From CAWBJO01 sp963789175 (lineage in GTDB: Bacteria > Pseudomonadota > Alphaproteobacteria > Rhizobiales > Aestuariivirgaceae): a stretch of DNA of 64,000 nt. Both the position numbers and the translations under genes were made by a program. The notes below the pieces were generated by a model, which was not told where the DNA came from, ran no database searches, and saw only the letters and a list, made by a program, of their open reading frames with translations. The stretch is from positions 372,001 to 436,000 of the forward strand of contig CAWBJO010000007.1 of assembly GCA_963789175.1 (NCBI GenBank), given 5' to 3'. Shown piece after piece: positions 53,298 through 61,896 of this stretch (the stretch's first letter is position 1; every line of letters starts with the position of its first letter).

Positions 53298-55334
53298 ATG
53301 TCGAAAGTCCGCGATCTTTTTGAAAGGCTTGAAGCTGAAATGTCTCCAGATTCCACAAAGGCCCGGGTGGTCAAGGGCGCGTCGCGCTCGGGCGAGAGGG
53401 GCTATACCGCCGCCGACATCGAGGTGCTGGAGGGGCTTGAGCCGGTGCGTCGCCGCCCGGGCATGTATATCGGCGGAACGGACGAGAAGGCGCTGCATCA
53501 CCTCTTCGCCGAGGTGATGGACAACGCCATGGACGAGGCCGTGGCAGGGCATGCCGACTGGATCGAGGTGGACTACGCGAAGGACGGATGGCTCTCCGTC
53601 ACCGACAACGGCCGCGGCATCCCGGTCGATCCGCACCCGAAGTTCAAGAACAAATCGGCGCTCGAAGTCATCATGACGACGCTGCATGCGGGCGGCAAAT
53701 TCGACTCGAAGGTCTACGAGACGTCGGGCGGGCTGCACGGCGTCGGTGTGTCGGTGGTCAACGCCCTCTCGGAAATCCTCGAGGTGGAAGTGGCGCGCGG
53801 CCAGCAGCTCTACCGGCAGATCTACAAGCGCGGCAAGCCGACGACGAAGCTCGAGAGCGTCGGCAAGGTGCCGAACCGACGCGGCACCATGGTGCGCTTC
53901 AAGCCCGATCCCGACATCTTCGGCAAGAGCCCGAAGTTCAGCGCCGCGCGCCTCTACCGCATGGCGCGGTCGAAGGCCTACCTGTTCGGCGGGGTCGAGA
54001 TCCGCTGGACGTGCGATCCCTCGCACATCAAGCCCGGCGACGACGTGCCGCAAAAGGCGGCCCTGCATTTCCCCGGCGGCCTCAAGGACTTCCTCGAGGA
54101 CCGGCTCAAGGGCAATCCGAGGGTGGTCGACGACATCTTCTCAGGCAAGGTCGCCAAGCCGGGCGGCCACGGCTCGGTCGAATGGGCCATCGTCTGGTTC
54201 GGCGGCGACGACGGGTTCGTCTCCTCCTACTGCAATACCATTCCGACGACGGACGGCGGCACGCACGAGCAGGGCTTCCGCAATGCGCTGCTGAGGTCGC
54301 TCAAATCCTATGGCGAGCTCGCCGGCAACCGGCGGGCCGGCGTCGTCACCGCGGATGACGTGCTGACGTCGGCGGGTGCCATGCTCTCGGTGTTCATCCG
54401 CGAACCGGAGTTCCAGGGGCAGACCAAGGAGCGTCTCGCCACCGGCGAGGCGACGCGGATCGTCGAGACGGTCGTGCGAGATCATTTCGACCACTGGCTG
54501 ACGGGCCATCCGGCGCAGGCCGACAAGCTCCTCGAATGGATCATCGAGCGGGCCGAGGAGCGCGTGCGGCGCCGGCAGGAGAAGGAGGTCGGCCGCAAGA
54601 GCGCGGTCCGCAAGCTGCGCCTGCCGGGCAAGCTCGCCGACTGCGCCGCCACCCAGCAGCAGGGATCCGAGCTTTTCATCGTCGAGGGCGATTCGGCCGG
54701 CGGCTCGGCCAAGCAGGCGCGCAATCGCGAGATGCAGGCCGTCCTGCCGCTGCGCGGGAAGATCCTCAACGTCGCCAGCGCCGGCAAGGACAAAGTGCTG
54801 CAGAACCAGCAGCTCGCCGACCTCGTGCAGGCGCTTGGCTCCGGCGTCGGGGCGTCGTTCCGGGAGGAGGACCTGCGCTACGACAAGGTCATCCTGATGA
54901 CCGACGCCGACGTGGACGGAGCGCACATCGCCTCGCTCCTCATCACCTTCTTCTATCGCCAGATGCCGGAGCTGATCACGAAGGGGCATCTCTATCTCGC
55001 GGTGCCGCCGCTCTACCGGCTGTCGCAGGGGCCGAAGGTCGCCTATGCGCGCGACGACAAGCACAAGGAAGAGCTGATGAAGAAGGAGTTCGCCGGCCGC
55101 GGCAAGATCGAGATGTCGCGCTTCAAGGGACTCGGCGAGATGCTTCCCGCGCAGCTCAAGGAGACGACGATGGATCCCCGCAAGCGCACGCTCCTGCAGG
55201 TGCGCCTGATGGAGGACGAGAAGAAGACGACGGCGGTCGTCGTCGAGCAGCTCATGGGCAACAAGCCCGAGGAGCGCTTCCGCTTCATCAGCGAGCGGGC
55301 CCAGTTCGTAACCGAGGAGGGGCTGGATATTTAG
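53298..55334 (+). CDS. parE: DNA topoisomerase IV subunit B
   Basis: A 678-residue ATPase subunit that, with ParC, separates daughter chromosomes. Seen: VRRRPGMYIGGTDEKALHHL, the GHKL ATP site EVMDNAMDEAV and TDNGRGIPVD, the TOPRIM part ELFIVEGDSAGGSAKQARNR and ILMTDADVDGAHIASLLI, and the end MGNKPEERFRFISERA. The N-terminal 30-residue extension before the GyrB-like core is usual in alphaproteobacterial ParE. parC is not in the window. RNA copy 2 starts right after it. Confidence 0.96.
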   Translation: MSKVRDLFERLEAEMSPDSTKARVVKGASRSGERGYTAADIEVLEGLEPVRRRPGMYIGGTDEKALHHLFAEVMDNAMDEAVAGHADWIEVDYAKDGWLSVTDNGRGIPVDPHPKFKNKSALEVIMTTLHAGGKFDSKVYETSGGLHGVGVSVVNALSEILEVEVARGQQLYRQIYKRGKPTTKLESVGKVPNRRGTMVRFKPDPDIFGKSPKFSAARLYRMARSKAYLFGGVEIRWTCDPSHIKPGDDVPQKAALHFPGGLKDFLEDRLKGNPRVVDDIFSGKVAKPGGHGSVEWAIVWFGGDDGFVSSYCNTIPTTDGGTHEQGFRNALLRSLKSYGELAGNRRAGVVTADDVLTSAGAMLSVFIREPEFQGQTKERLATGEATRIVETVVRDHFDHWLTGHPAQADKLLEWIIERAEERVRRRQEKEVGRKSAVRKLRLPGKLADCAATQQQGSELFIVEGDSAGGSAKQARNREMQAVLPLRGKILNVASAGKDKVLQNQQLADLVQALGSGVGASFREEDLRYDKVILMTDADVDGAHIASLLITFFYRQMPELITKGHLYLAVPPLYRLSQGPKVAYARDDKHKEELMKKEFAGRGKIEMSRFKGLGEMLPAQLKETTMDPRKRTLLQVRLMEDEKKTTAVVVEQLMGNKPEERFRFISERAQFVTEEGLDI

Positions 55335-55371
55335 CTCGGGCCGTCGGCGAGGCGGAGCGCGCCAAATGCGA

Positions 55372-55399
55372 TTGACGGCGAAACACGATCATCTATAAG
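55372..55399 (+). promoter_or_regulatory. Sigma-70-type promoter of RNA element copy 2
   Basis: TTGACG at 55372-55377, a 16-nt spacer and TATAAG at 55394-55399, followed by TTGCAGC. The layout and following bases match the promoter at 3474-3501. It begins 38 nt after the parE stop codon. Confidence 0.8.
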
Positions 55400-55405
55400 T
55401 TGCAG

Positions 55406-55599
55406 CGGGGCCGCGATGCGGCCCTGGGGTGTAGCAGCCTCGGAATAGCGGTTGGACTTTCCGTTCGGAACGTCTACCCGGTTGCATCCCCGTTTGACCG
55501 GGGAGGCGCTGTCGTATGTCCAAGGCGAAAGCCGAAAGGGCAGCGCAGCCGTCTATTCCGGCTTGCTAACTCCCCGGTCACCAGCGCTCGCTGGTGGCC
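55406..55599 (+). ncRNA. Structured RNA leader, copy 2 (unassigned family)
   Basis: Aligned with copy 1 (3508-3705); the block 55496-55599 has one single-base gap and few changes. Changes keep pairing: GGC-GAAA-GCC here versus GAC-GAAA-GTC there; the 5' hairpin is GGGCCGC/GCGGCCC versus GGGTCG/CGACCC; the last hairpin is GGTCACCAGC/GCTGGTGGCC with G-U and added pairs. The closing helix is CCGGGGAG/CTCCCCGG. AACTCCC at 55568-55574 can also pair with GGGAGTT at 55616-55622, the spot where copy 1 has its ribosome site. An 17-residue ORF (ATG 55516, after GGGGAGG) ends at 55569. After the element, 140 nt separate it from the small gene, and a 45-codon frame from ATG 55633 overlaps that gene's start. 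Confidence 0.75.
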
Positions 55600-55741
55600 T
55601 CACCCACGAGGCGAAGGGAGTTGCGGCATCTCATGCCCCAAAAGCTGAATCCGAGCGCTCCTTCACTCACTCAATTCATCGACCGCTCCGACGTCACTCA
55701 AAAGACGGTCCGGAATCGGTCACACACAAGGAAGACAACGC

Positions 55742-55981
55742 ATGCAAGACTTCGTGCCGCTCATGCCTGACCGGCCCAAGCTCGAGGAAGCGATCATGAT
55801 GGTCAGCCAGGCGGTCAACATCGCGTACGAGGCCGACGACGAAAGCCACGCGCCGACCGACATGGACCTGACATTGATGGGACGGCTTTGCGAGACGCTG
55901 TGGTCGCATTACTTCGTGGCAAACCACATCCTTCGCGGCATGTGCAAGCGGGTGGGGACGGGGGAGCCGAAACGACCCTAG
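55742..55981 (+). CDS. Small protein downstream of RNA element copy 2
   Basis: A 79-residue protein starting MQDFVPLMPDRPKLEEAIMM; AAGGAAG precedes the ATG by about 7 nt. It is a paralog of the 86-residue protein at 3733-3993: shared points are AI-x2-V-x2-A near residue 17, then RL-x-ET-x-W-x2-YF near residue 49. The predicted structure is mostly helical, soluble, with a short basic/Pro tail (KRVGTGEPKRP). No domain recognised. Its stop overlaps by three bases the stop of a minus-strand ORF. The neighbouring minus-strand genes encode DUF1127 proteins. Confidence 0.75.
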   Translation: MQDFVPLMPDRPKLEEAIMMVSQAVNIAYEADDESHAPTDMDLTLMGRLCETLWSHYFVANHILRGMCKRVGTGEPKRP

Positions 55982-56160
55982 AACGTGGCGATGAAGGCCA
56001 TGCCGCTCGGCGAGGCGACCGCGACCTGGCCCTCGCGGGGCGCGGCGGTGTCGTTGTCGAGGCCGGAGGTTTCCCGCCGCGCCTGCTGGGTCTGCCTTGC
56101 CGCCGCCATGGCGAGCGAGGCGGCGGCTGAACCGGAGATGATGTCGGCAAGGCGGGGCAT
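55978..56160 (-). CDS. Short hypothetical protein following a DUF1127 gene
   Basis: A 60-residue ORF starting MPRLADIISGSAAASLAMAA. It begins 19 nt after the DUF1127 gene at 56180-56353 in the same direction, with AGAGAGG about 10 nt before the ATG. An Ala-rich N-terminal helix is followed by a polar stretch (RQTQQARRETSGLDNDTA). No family is recognised. Its stop overlaps that of the plus-strand small gene. It may be a real cotranscribed gene or a chance frame. Confidence 0.45.
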   Translation of the reverse strand: MPRLADIISGSAAASLAMAAARQTQQARRETSGLDNDTAAPREGQVAVASPSGMAFIATF

Positions 56161-56179
56161 GGGGGCAAATCCTCTCTGG

Positions 56180-56353
56180 CTAGCGGCGGGCGAGGCCGAC
56201 GTCGCGCAGCATGCGGTCGTCGAGACGCGCGAGCTGCCGGATGCCGACCTGGCGGCGGGTGCGGCCCTTCAGGGCGCGGATGATGTGCGAAAGGATGGTC
56301 TCACCGGTCGTTTCGACGTCGGCGAGGGGGCGGTCCAGGGTCAGCGTCATCAT
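56180..56353 (-). CDS. DUF1127 protein 1
   Basis: A 57-residue protein. The DUF1127 mark is at the end: RQLARLDDRMLRDVGLARR. GGAGG lies 8 nt before the first of two adjacent ATG codons (56353 and 56350). DUF1127 proteins are small, basic, and several take part in RNA turnover or stress responses in alphaproteobacteria (for example CcaF1 of Rhodobacter). First downstream of two others in the same direction; too short for most gene finders. Confidence 0.85.
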   Translation of the reverse strand: MMTLTLDRPLADVETTGETILSHIIRALKGRTRRQVGIRQLARLDDRMLRDVGLARR

Positions 56354-56456
56354 GGGGTCATCCTCCGGTTAAGTCGTTCTTGTTGTCGATTTGCCGATCA
56401 TGCCTTGGCGCTTCGGAACGCGCCTTGAACGGGCCGTTCATCTCCCGTTCAAGGGA

Positions 56457-56669
56457 CTAGCGGGCGCGGCCGATCTCCATCGCTTCCAGGTTGCCGTTCT
56501 CGACGTGGTTCCGCGTCAGGCCGAGGTCGTTCAGCATGCGGTCGTCGAGCCTCAGGAGGGCGCGGCGTGTGTTGCCGTCGACGATTCGCTTCATCATGCG
56601 CTCGAGTGCGGTGCCGAGCCAGGCAACGTTCCAAACGGCCGGGGGTGTCATCGTGATCGTGGGGTACAT
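56457..56669 (-). CDS. DUF1127 protein 2
   Basis: A 70-residue protein, MYPTITMTPPAVWNVAWLG at the start, with the DUF1127 core RALLRLDDRMLNDLGLTRNH. Basic, soluble and probably helical. It lies between the other two DUF1127 genes on the same strand. The conserved hairpin at 56707-56731 lies just upstream of it and may end the preceding transcript or steady this one. Confidence 0.88.
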   Translation of the reverse strand: MYPTITMTPPAVWNVAWLGTALERMMKRIVDGNTRRALLRLDDRMLNDLGLTRNHVENGNLEAMEIGRAR

Positions 56670-56706
56670 GGGCGTCTTCCTCTCAGGTTCTGGGTTTTTT
56701 GGATGG

Positions 56707-56731
56707 GCGGCACCGGTTTCCCGGTGCCGCC
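56707..56731 (-). repeat. GAAA-loop hairpin identical to the cspA terminator
   Basis: On the minus strand the 25 bases equal 18101-18125. Arms GCGGCACCGG and CCGGTGCCGC close a GAAA loop. Here no T-run follows on the minus strand, so it may attenuate or protect RNA and need not terminate. It lies between DUF1127 genes 3 and 2. Confidence 0.7.
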
Positions 56732-56763
56732 GCCTGTCTGCCGTCCCGGCTTTCAGGCAAAGA

Positions 56764-57018
56764 TCAAAGGGTGTCGGAGTGGCTTATCTGCGAGATCCGG
56801 CCAAGGCTGAGATTGCCGAACTCGACGTCGTAGCGGGTGAGGCCGATGTCGTAGAGCATGTGGTCGTCGAGCTTGCGCAGGTCGTTGCGAAGCCGGCGGG
56901 CGCGCATCCCTTCGGAAACGTAGGACATGAGCCGGGAGATGAGCTCAACGATCGAGTCGGTCGCGGTCTCGCGGGCGTCAACGGCGGCCATTGTGCGGGC
57001 TACGATAAGCGGCTTCAT
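56764..57018 (-). CDS. DUF1127 protein 3
   Basis: An 84-residue protein starting MKPLIVARTMAAVDARETAT, with GGAGAG before the ATG. The DUF1127 core is at the end: RNDLRKLDDHMLYDIGLTRY followed by DVEFGN. It is longer than its neighbours through an N-terminal helix (SIVELISRLMSYVSEGMRAR). Upstream in-frame codons to 57207 are not protein-like and are left out. It heads the cluster. Confidence 0.88.
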   Translation of the reverse strand: MKPLIVARTMAAVDARETATDSIVELISRLMSYVSEGMRARRLRNDLRKLDDHMLYDIGLTRYDVEFGNLSLGRISQISHSDTL

Positions 57019-57221
57019 GGGGGTCTCTCCTGTGGTTTCTGCGTTGTTGTTGATCCCTGTATGCCACCCCCATCGGGAACCAGCCCTGAATGCCGCGTTC
57101 ATCCGACGTTTAGGAAACCGAGCGGGTTCGCCCTTAACCGAGGCGCAGCGAAGCGCCGCAAAAGACAAGCGTTTCCGCGGCTTGACGATTGGCACTTGCT
57201 CGCCCATCGTTCGGCCAGCCC

Positions 57222-57938
57222 ATGACGAACAAAGCCATCCTCATCACCCACGACCGCGACGAGATGGACGATCGCGCCTCCGCCTTCCTGAAAAAGAAGG
57301 GATTCGCGTGCATCTGGGCGTGCCCAGCAGAGGGGGATGCCCTTCCGGCGATCGACGAATCAGTCGCGGCACTCGTGGTCTATGGCGGGAAATACGGCGT
57401 TCCCGACAAGGAGACGCACGCCTTTCTCAAGGACGAGATGCGAATCATCCGCGACGCGCTCGACCGCGACATTCCGGTCCTCGGCATATGCCTCGGCGCC
57501 CAGCTGCTGGCGCACGAGCTCGGCGCCGAGGTCGGGCCGCATCGCGAGGGCTATCACGAGTACGGGTACTATCCGCTCGCGGCCACCGAGGAGGGCAGGA
57601 GCGTCATTCCGGATGGGCTCATGGCGCTGCAGTCCCACTATCACGGCTTCGACATTCCACCGGGCGCGGCGCGGCTCGCGGGAACCGAGCGCTATGCCAA
57701 CCAGGCCTTCCGCCATGGCGACAATGCTTTCGGATTCCAGTTCCACCCGGAAGCGTCGCGCAACGCACTGACGCGCTGGATCGGGCGGCGCGGCGAGCGC
57801 AATTTCGCGAAGGGCGCATTCGCACCGGAGCGGCAGCTCGAGGACAACGCGAAATACGACGGCGCGCTCGGCCGATGGTTCGAGGATTTTCTGGAGCGCT
57901 GGATCGCGCCGGCGCTCGCCCGGTCGCGGGCCGCCTAG
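57222..57938 (+). CDS. Class I glutamine amidotransferase (GMP synthase-like)
   Basis: A 238-residue cytoplasmic protein with a complete glutaminase triad: nucleophile Cys in LGICLGAQLLAHELG and the His/Glu pair in FGFQFHPEAS. No synthetase domain is fused, so it resembles stand-alone GATase1 proteins that deamidate or cleave gamma-glutamyl compounds. The start at 57222 is taken although no good ribosome site is seen. Its last 4 bases overlap the next gene on the other strand. Confidence 0.92.
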   Translation: MTNKAILITHDRDEMDDRASAFLKKKGFACIWACPAEGDALPAIDESVAALVVYGGKYGVPDKETHAFLKDEMRIIRDALDRDIPVLGICLGAQLLAHELGAEVGPHREGYHEYGYYPLAATEEGRSVIPDGLMALQSHYHGFDIPPGAARLAGTERYANQAFRHGDNAFGFQFHPEASRNALTRWIGRRGERNFAKGAFAPERQLEDNAKYDGALGRWFEDFLERWIAPALARSRAA

Positions 57939-58516
57939 ACGCCGCCGAACACCCAGTTGGCGTTGTCGAAGCCGAACACGAAGCTGAAGGCGACGACGAC
58001 GTGCGTCACGCGATCGCCCGCGTCGTTCGCGAAGGGCAGATAGAGAGCTTCGTAGCGCCCGAACGGGCTTGCCATGTAGGCCATGCTCTTGACGCAATAG
58101 TTGGCGTGCCGCTTGTCGCGAACATCCATCATCCGGTGGCGGACGTCGGCGAAGTTGGGCTCCGGCGTCTGGTCCTTCAGCGGCGCGTCGGCCTTGGCAT
58201 CGGGAATCTTCAGATAGGCCAATGGTCCTTCGCCGAGATAGACGGTGTCGACCGCCGGGTCGCCGCCCTCGCCGATCGTCCAGATGCCGAGGAACGGCTT
58301 GAGGTCGTCGAGGCTCTTGGAGGCGAGGGCCGCATAAGGCGGCACGTCGAGCGCGGCGGCGTTGCGCTCCTCATGCCAAATCTTGTAAAGTGCCTGGAGA
58401 GCAACGCCTCGAAACAGCCAAGGTTCGGCAGGAGCCTTCTCGTAAAGGACCCAGGACGGCACGAAGTGACGTGCATCCTTGCTCGCCGTGACGCGTGGAT
58501 CCGTTGTAGACGACAT
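57935..58516 (-). CDS. Hypothetical protein, possibly PAS-like
   Basis: A 193-residue soluble protein starting MSSTTDPRVTASKDARHFVP. It has LYKIWHEERNAAALDVPPYA, LKPFLGIWTIGEGGDPAVDT, YFKN-like tyrosine-rich segments such as RHANYCVKSMAYMASPFGRY, and ALYLPFANDAGDRVTHVVVA near the end. The strand/helix order and the phrase about the end (LPF..DG.RV...) recall alphaproteobacterial PAS_5-type proteins, but I am not sure. The ribosome site is weak. No partner gene is evident. Confidence 0.65.
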   Translation of the reverse strand: MSSTTDPRVTASKDARHFVPSWVLYEKAPAEPWLFRGVALQALYKIWHEERNAAALDVPPYAALASKSLDDLKPFLGIWTIGEGGDPAVDTVYLGEGPLAYLKIPDAKADAPLKDQTPEPNFADVRHRMMDVRDKRHANYCVKSMAYMASPFGRYEALYLPFANDAGDRVTHVVVAFSFVFGFDNANWVFGGV

Positions 58517-58705
58517 TCGCGCGACCTGCCCCGATCCCGCCCGACACGGGATCCATCACTCAAAACGCTCATAACATAGAACGAACCCGGGACAAGAACA
58601 AACATGACCGGTATGTCGCTCGATGTCGGCTCGCAAATCCATTGAAGCGGAACGAAATCCGATTCATTGTTGCTGCCGGGAACGGAGGAATGGTAGGTCC
58701 GAGTC

Positions 58706-59263
58706 ATGTCCACCCTTACACGCATGCCTGTTCTTGAATCTCCGCACCTCATCATCCGGGAATTGAAGCCGCGCGACGCGGTGGACTTCGCCGCCTACAT
58801 GCTGCGCGAGGACTACCAGCGCCATATCGCGGTCCGCCTGTCGTCGGAAGAAGCCGTACAGGGCCAGGTGATCCGCGCCGTGGCGCGGCAGAACGCGAAG
58901 GAGCGAACGGCGTTCTACGTGGCGGGCGAACTCAAGGCGACGGGCGTCGTCATCGCCGACGGCTTCATCCTGTGCCGCGGCAAGCTCGCCGAGATCGGCT
59001 GGGGCGTCCATCCCGACCATTGGGGGCACGGCATCGGCAAGGAAGTGGCGCGGGCGCTCCTCGCCCTCACTTTCGAGCGGCTCAACTGCAGCCGCGCCTG
59101 GAGCAAGGTGATGGCGGGCAACACCGCCTCGCTTCGCCTGGCGCGAAGCATCGGACTGAAGCCGGTCAAGACGCATCCCGACTATCCGGTCGCCAAGGGC
59201 CGCTTCGAGGCGATCGAATTCTTCACCATGGAATCGCGGATGTATTTCGAGGCCGCCTACTGA
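58706..59263 (+). CDS. GNAT-family N-acetyltransferase
   Basis: A 185-residue acetyltransferase of the RimJ/RimL type. Seen: MPVLESPHLIIRELKPRDAV at the start, the acetyl-CoA loop in GWGVHPDHWGHGIGKEVARA and SKVMAGNTASLRLARSIGLK. Such enzymes modify ribosomal protein ends, amino sugars or antibiotics. The target is unknown. It precedes the amidinotransferase-fold gene by 19 nt in the same direction. Confidence 0.93.
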   Translation: MSTLTRMPVLESPHLIIRELKPRDAVDFAAYMLREDYQRHIAVRLSSEEAVQGQVIRAVARQNAKERTAFYVAGELKATGVVIADGFILCRGKLAEIGWGVHPDHWGHGIGKEVARALLALTFERLNCSRAWSKVMAGNTASLRLARSIGLKPVKTHPDYPVAKGRFEAIEFFTMESRMYFEAAY

Positions 59264-59282
59264 CGCCTGGAGGAGGGGACTC

Positions 59283-60224
59283 ATGGACAAGGTGAGCGAG
59301 CCGCCGGTGCCACTGCGGGCGCGGCGCGAGAACGGCGGCACGCCGGAGATGACCAAGTGGCATCTCCGCTCGGAGACCGGACCGCTGCGCGACGTGCTGC
59401 TCGGCCCGGCCGAAAGCTTCCGCTGGCTCGGCATGGAGAACGCCGCGTGGTCGTCGCTGGTGCGCGACACGATCCGCAGGGGATACAAGTTCGACAAGCA
59501 GCTGGCGATGCGCCAGCATCGCGAGATGGTCGACGCCTACGAGGATGCCGGCGTCGCCTGCCACTTCCTGCCCGCCGACGAACAGGTGCCGTACCAGGTC
59601 TACGCACGCGATTCCTCGTTCATGACGCCCTACGGAGCGGTGATCTGCCAGCTCGCCAACCCGCGGCGGCGGGGCGAATACGCTCCCGTCCTGCGCTTCT
59701 ACCTCGACAACGGCATCCCGATCTACGACATGGTCAGCGCCGGCAACTTCGAAGGCGGTGACTTCAACATCATCCGTCCCGGAGTGGCGCTGGTCGGCTA
59801 CACCGATCATCGCAGCGAAGAGGTCGCGGCCCGGCAGGTGGCCAACTGGTTCATCAAGGAAGGCTGGGAGATCAAGTACGCCCCGATCGACCAATTCTAC
59901 GTGCATATCGACCTGATGGTGTGCATGCTCAACGAGCACTGTGCGGCCGTGTGCCTCGAGACGACGGATGACGACATCGTCGCCTGGCTCAAGGCGAAGA
60001 AGATCGAGATCATTCCGTCGAGCTTCCGCGAGACCATGGCGCTCGGGTGCAACGTGGTGGCACTGGGCAACGACCGCGTGCTGTCGACGGCGGGGGCCAA
60101 GGACCTCAACGGCAAGATGCGGGCGGCCGGCTTCAAGGTTTACGATCCCGAAATGACGATGTTCACCTGGGCCGGCGGCGGGGTGCACTGCATGTGCCAG
60201 CCGCTCCGGCGCGACGCAGCATAG
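59283..60224 (+). CDS. Amidinotransferase-fold hydrolase (DDAH/arginine deiminase-like)
   Basis: A 313-residue enzyme of the guanidino-modifying family. Seen: YQVYARDSSFMTPYGAVICQ, AGNFEGGDFNIIRPGVALVG, the catalytic His in FYVHIDLMVCML, and the nucleophile Cys in GGGVHCMCQPLRRDA at the carboxyl end. It would hydrolyse arginine or methylated arginine to citrulline, or move an amidino group. GGAGGAGG lies upstream of the ATG. It is cotranscribed with the acetyltransferase. The exact substrate is open. Confidence 0.9.
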   Translation: MDKVSEPPVPLRARRENGGTPEMTKWHLRSETGPLRDVLLGPAESFRWLGMENAAWSSLVRDTIRRGYKFDKQLAMRQHREMVDAYEDAGVACHFLPADEQVPYQVYARDSSFMTPYGAVICQLANPRRRGEYAPVLRFYLDNGIPIYDMVSAGNFEGGDFNIIRPGVALVGYTDHRSEEVAARQVANWFIKEGWEIKYAPIDQFYVHIDLMVCMLNEHCAAVCLETTDDDIVAWLKAKKIEIIPSSFRETMALGCNVVALGNDRVLSTAGAKDLNGKMRAAGFKVYDPEMTMFTWAGGGVHCMCQPLRRDAA

Positions 60225-60402
60225 CCTTAACCACGCGGCGCCGCGGCCAAGGCCGGCGAAACGCCCGCCTCCCGGCCCGGCAATGATTTGAGATTCCTAA
60301 CGAAATCCGGCTCGACTTCATTCAAAAGCGCCGAGTTATTGAAGGGCTTATTAACCGGGGTCGGATAAGACTCTGCCGTCATTCCATGAGGGGGATGCGG
60401 CT

Positions 60403-61896
60403 TTGTCCATGGGTCCGAAACGCTATCTCGCAATGGCTGCAGTCGCTGTGCTGCTCAGCTGGGTGGCGCTGCTTGCCCTGGTATACAACGGCACCGACAA
60501 GCTGCGGTCGCAGCGCGAGAACTACGATCGCCTGACACAGCAGTCGGTGACGCTCGAGCAGATGCGGGCGGCGATCCTGCAGATGGCGGCGGCGAGCGAC
60601 GAGTATCTCATGCTCGGCGCCATCAACCGGTTCGAGCATTCGATGCCGCCGGAGCAGCTGAAGAAGGATTTCAAGCGCAAGCATCTCGACAGCCGCAACC
60701 AGTTCGCCAAGAGCTTCCTGCGATTCCAGTCGCTCCTGAGCATGAAGAACTGGGCCGGCTCCGAAGGCAGCGCGTCGGCCAGCGCCGGCGACTTCGCCTT
60801 CATGCAGATGATCCGCGACAAGTACTACGACTACATCGTCTCGACCGACAAGCTGCAGAAGCTGGCGGGATCGCACGTCTATCTGAGCTACATCGCGCGC
60901 CTGAAGGGCGAACAGCGCTCGATCGAGACCTTCCTCCTGCACGAGGTCAACGGCCGCATCGAATCCGTCAATCAGCAGCTCGGCAGCGAGAACCCGCATT
61001 TCGAATCCACGATCACCGATGCGCGCAACCTGATCCTCGGCTCGATGCTGCTCGCCATGATTCCGGCGCTCATCACCGGGTTCCTCGCCTACCGCGGCAT
61101 CGTGGTCCTGTTCAACGAGATCTCCGCCCAGCGCGAAGACAACGCGCGGTCCAATGCCAGCCTCGAAGCGGCGCTCGCCGAATTGAAGCGGCTCCAGGAC
61201 ACGCTCGTGCAGTCGGAGCGGCTGTCGACGCTCGGCAAGCTGACGGCGACCGTCAGCCACGAGCTCCGCAACCCGATGGCGGCGATCCGCAACTCCCTGT
61301 TCCTCATCCGCGAGTTCTCGAACGAACGCGACAAGGTCATCAGCAACGTCGAGCGCGCCGAGCGCAGCATCGCACGGTGCGACAACATCATCGGCGATCT
61401 CCTCGAGTACACCCGGCAGCGCAACCTGAACATGCGGGTGACGCCGCTTTCCGACTGGGTGCGCGACACGCTGTCGGAGCAGAAGCTGCCGGTCGAGGTG
61501 CAGCTCAAGCTCGATCTCAGGTCGAACGACGCAAAGGTGGCGCTCGACGACGACCGCTTCCGCCGGGTGATCATCAATCTCGTGCAGAATGCCTCCGAGG
61601 CGATCAAGGTGTCGAAAGGGCATGGCGAGATCACGGTGCATACGGGCGTCATCGGCGACAGCGCCTACATCGACATCGTCGATGACGGGCCGGGCATCGC
61701 CGACGACGTCCTGCCGCGCATCTTCGAGCCGCTGTTCACCACCAAGAGCTTCGGGGCGGGCCTCGGCCTGCCGACCGCGAAGCGGCTCGTCGAGCAGCAC
61801 AGCGGCAAGATGACGGTCAACTCGAAGGTCGGCTTCGGGACGAGTTTCCGGGTCGTACTCCCCGTATCGACGGGACAGCAGGAGCAGGCGGCATGA
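60403..61896 (+). CDS. Membrane sensor histidine kinase
   Basis: Up to 497 residues. TTG at 60403 has GAGGGGGA at a good distance; ATG at 60409 is the alternative. Two membrane segments (MAAVAVLLSWVALLALVY and LGSMLLAMIPALITGFLAY) bracket a ~190-residue helical periplasmic sensor. Cytoplasmic parts: a coiled coil, the phospho-acceptor TVSHELRNPMAAIRNSLFLI, the N box NLVQNASEAI, and ATP loops DDGPGIADDVL and GAGLGLPTAKRLVEQHSGKM. It forms an operon with two response regulators (ATGA overlap with the first). Confidence 0.95.
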   Translation: MSMGPKRYLAMAAVAVLLSWVALLALVYNGTDKLRSQRENYDRLTQQSVTLEQMRAAILQMAAASDEYLMLGAINRFEHSMPPEQLKKDFKRKHLDSRNQFAKSFLRFQSLLSMKNWAGSEGSASASAGDFAFMQMIRDKYYDYIVSTDKLQKLAGSHVYLSYIARLKGEQRSIETFLLHEVNGRIESVNQQLGSENPHFESTITDARNLILGSMLLAMIPALITGFLAYRGIVVLFNEISAQREDNARSNASLEAALAELKRLQDTLVQSERLSTLGKLTATVSHELRNPMAAIRNSLFLIREFSNERDKVISNVERAERSIARCDNIIGDLLEYTRQRNLNMRVTPLSDWVRDTLSEQKLPVEVQLKLDLRSNDAKVALDDDRFRRVIINLVQNASEAIKVSKGHGEITVHTGVIGDSAYIDIVDDGPGIADDVLPRIFEPLFTTKSFGAGLGLPTAKRLVEQHSGKMTVNSKVGFGTSFRVVLPVSTGQQEQAA

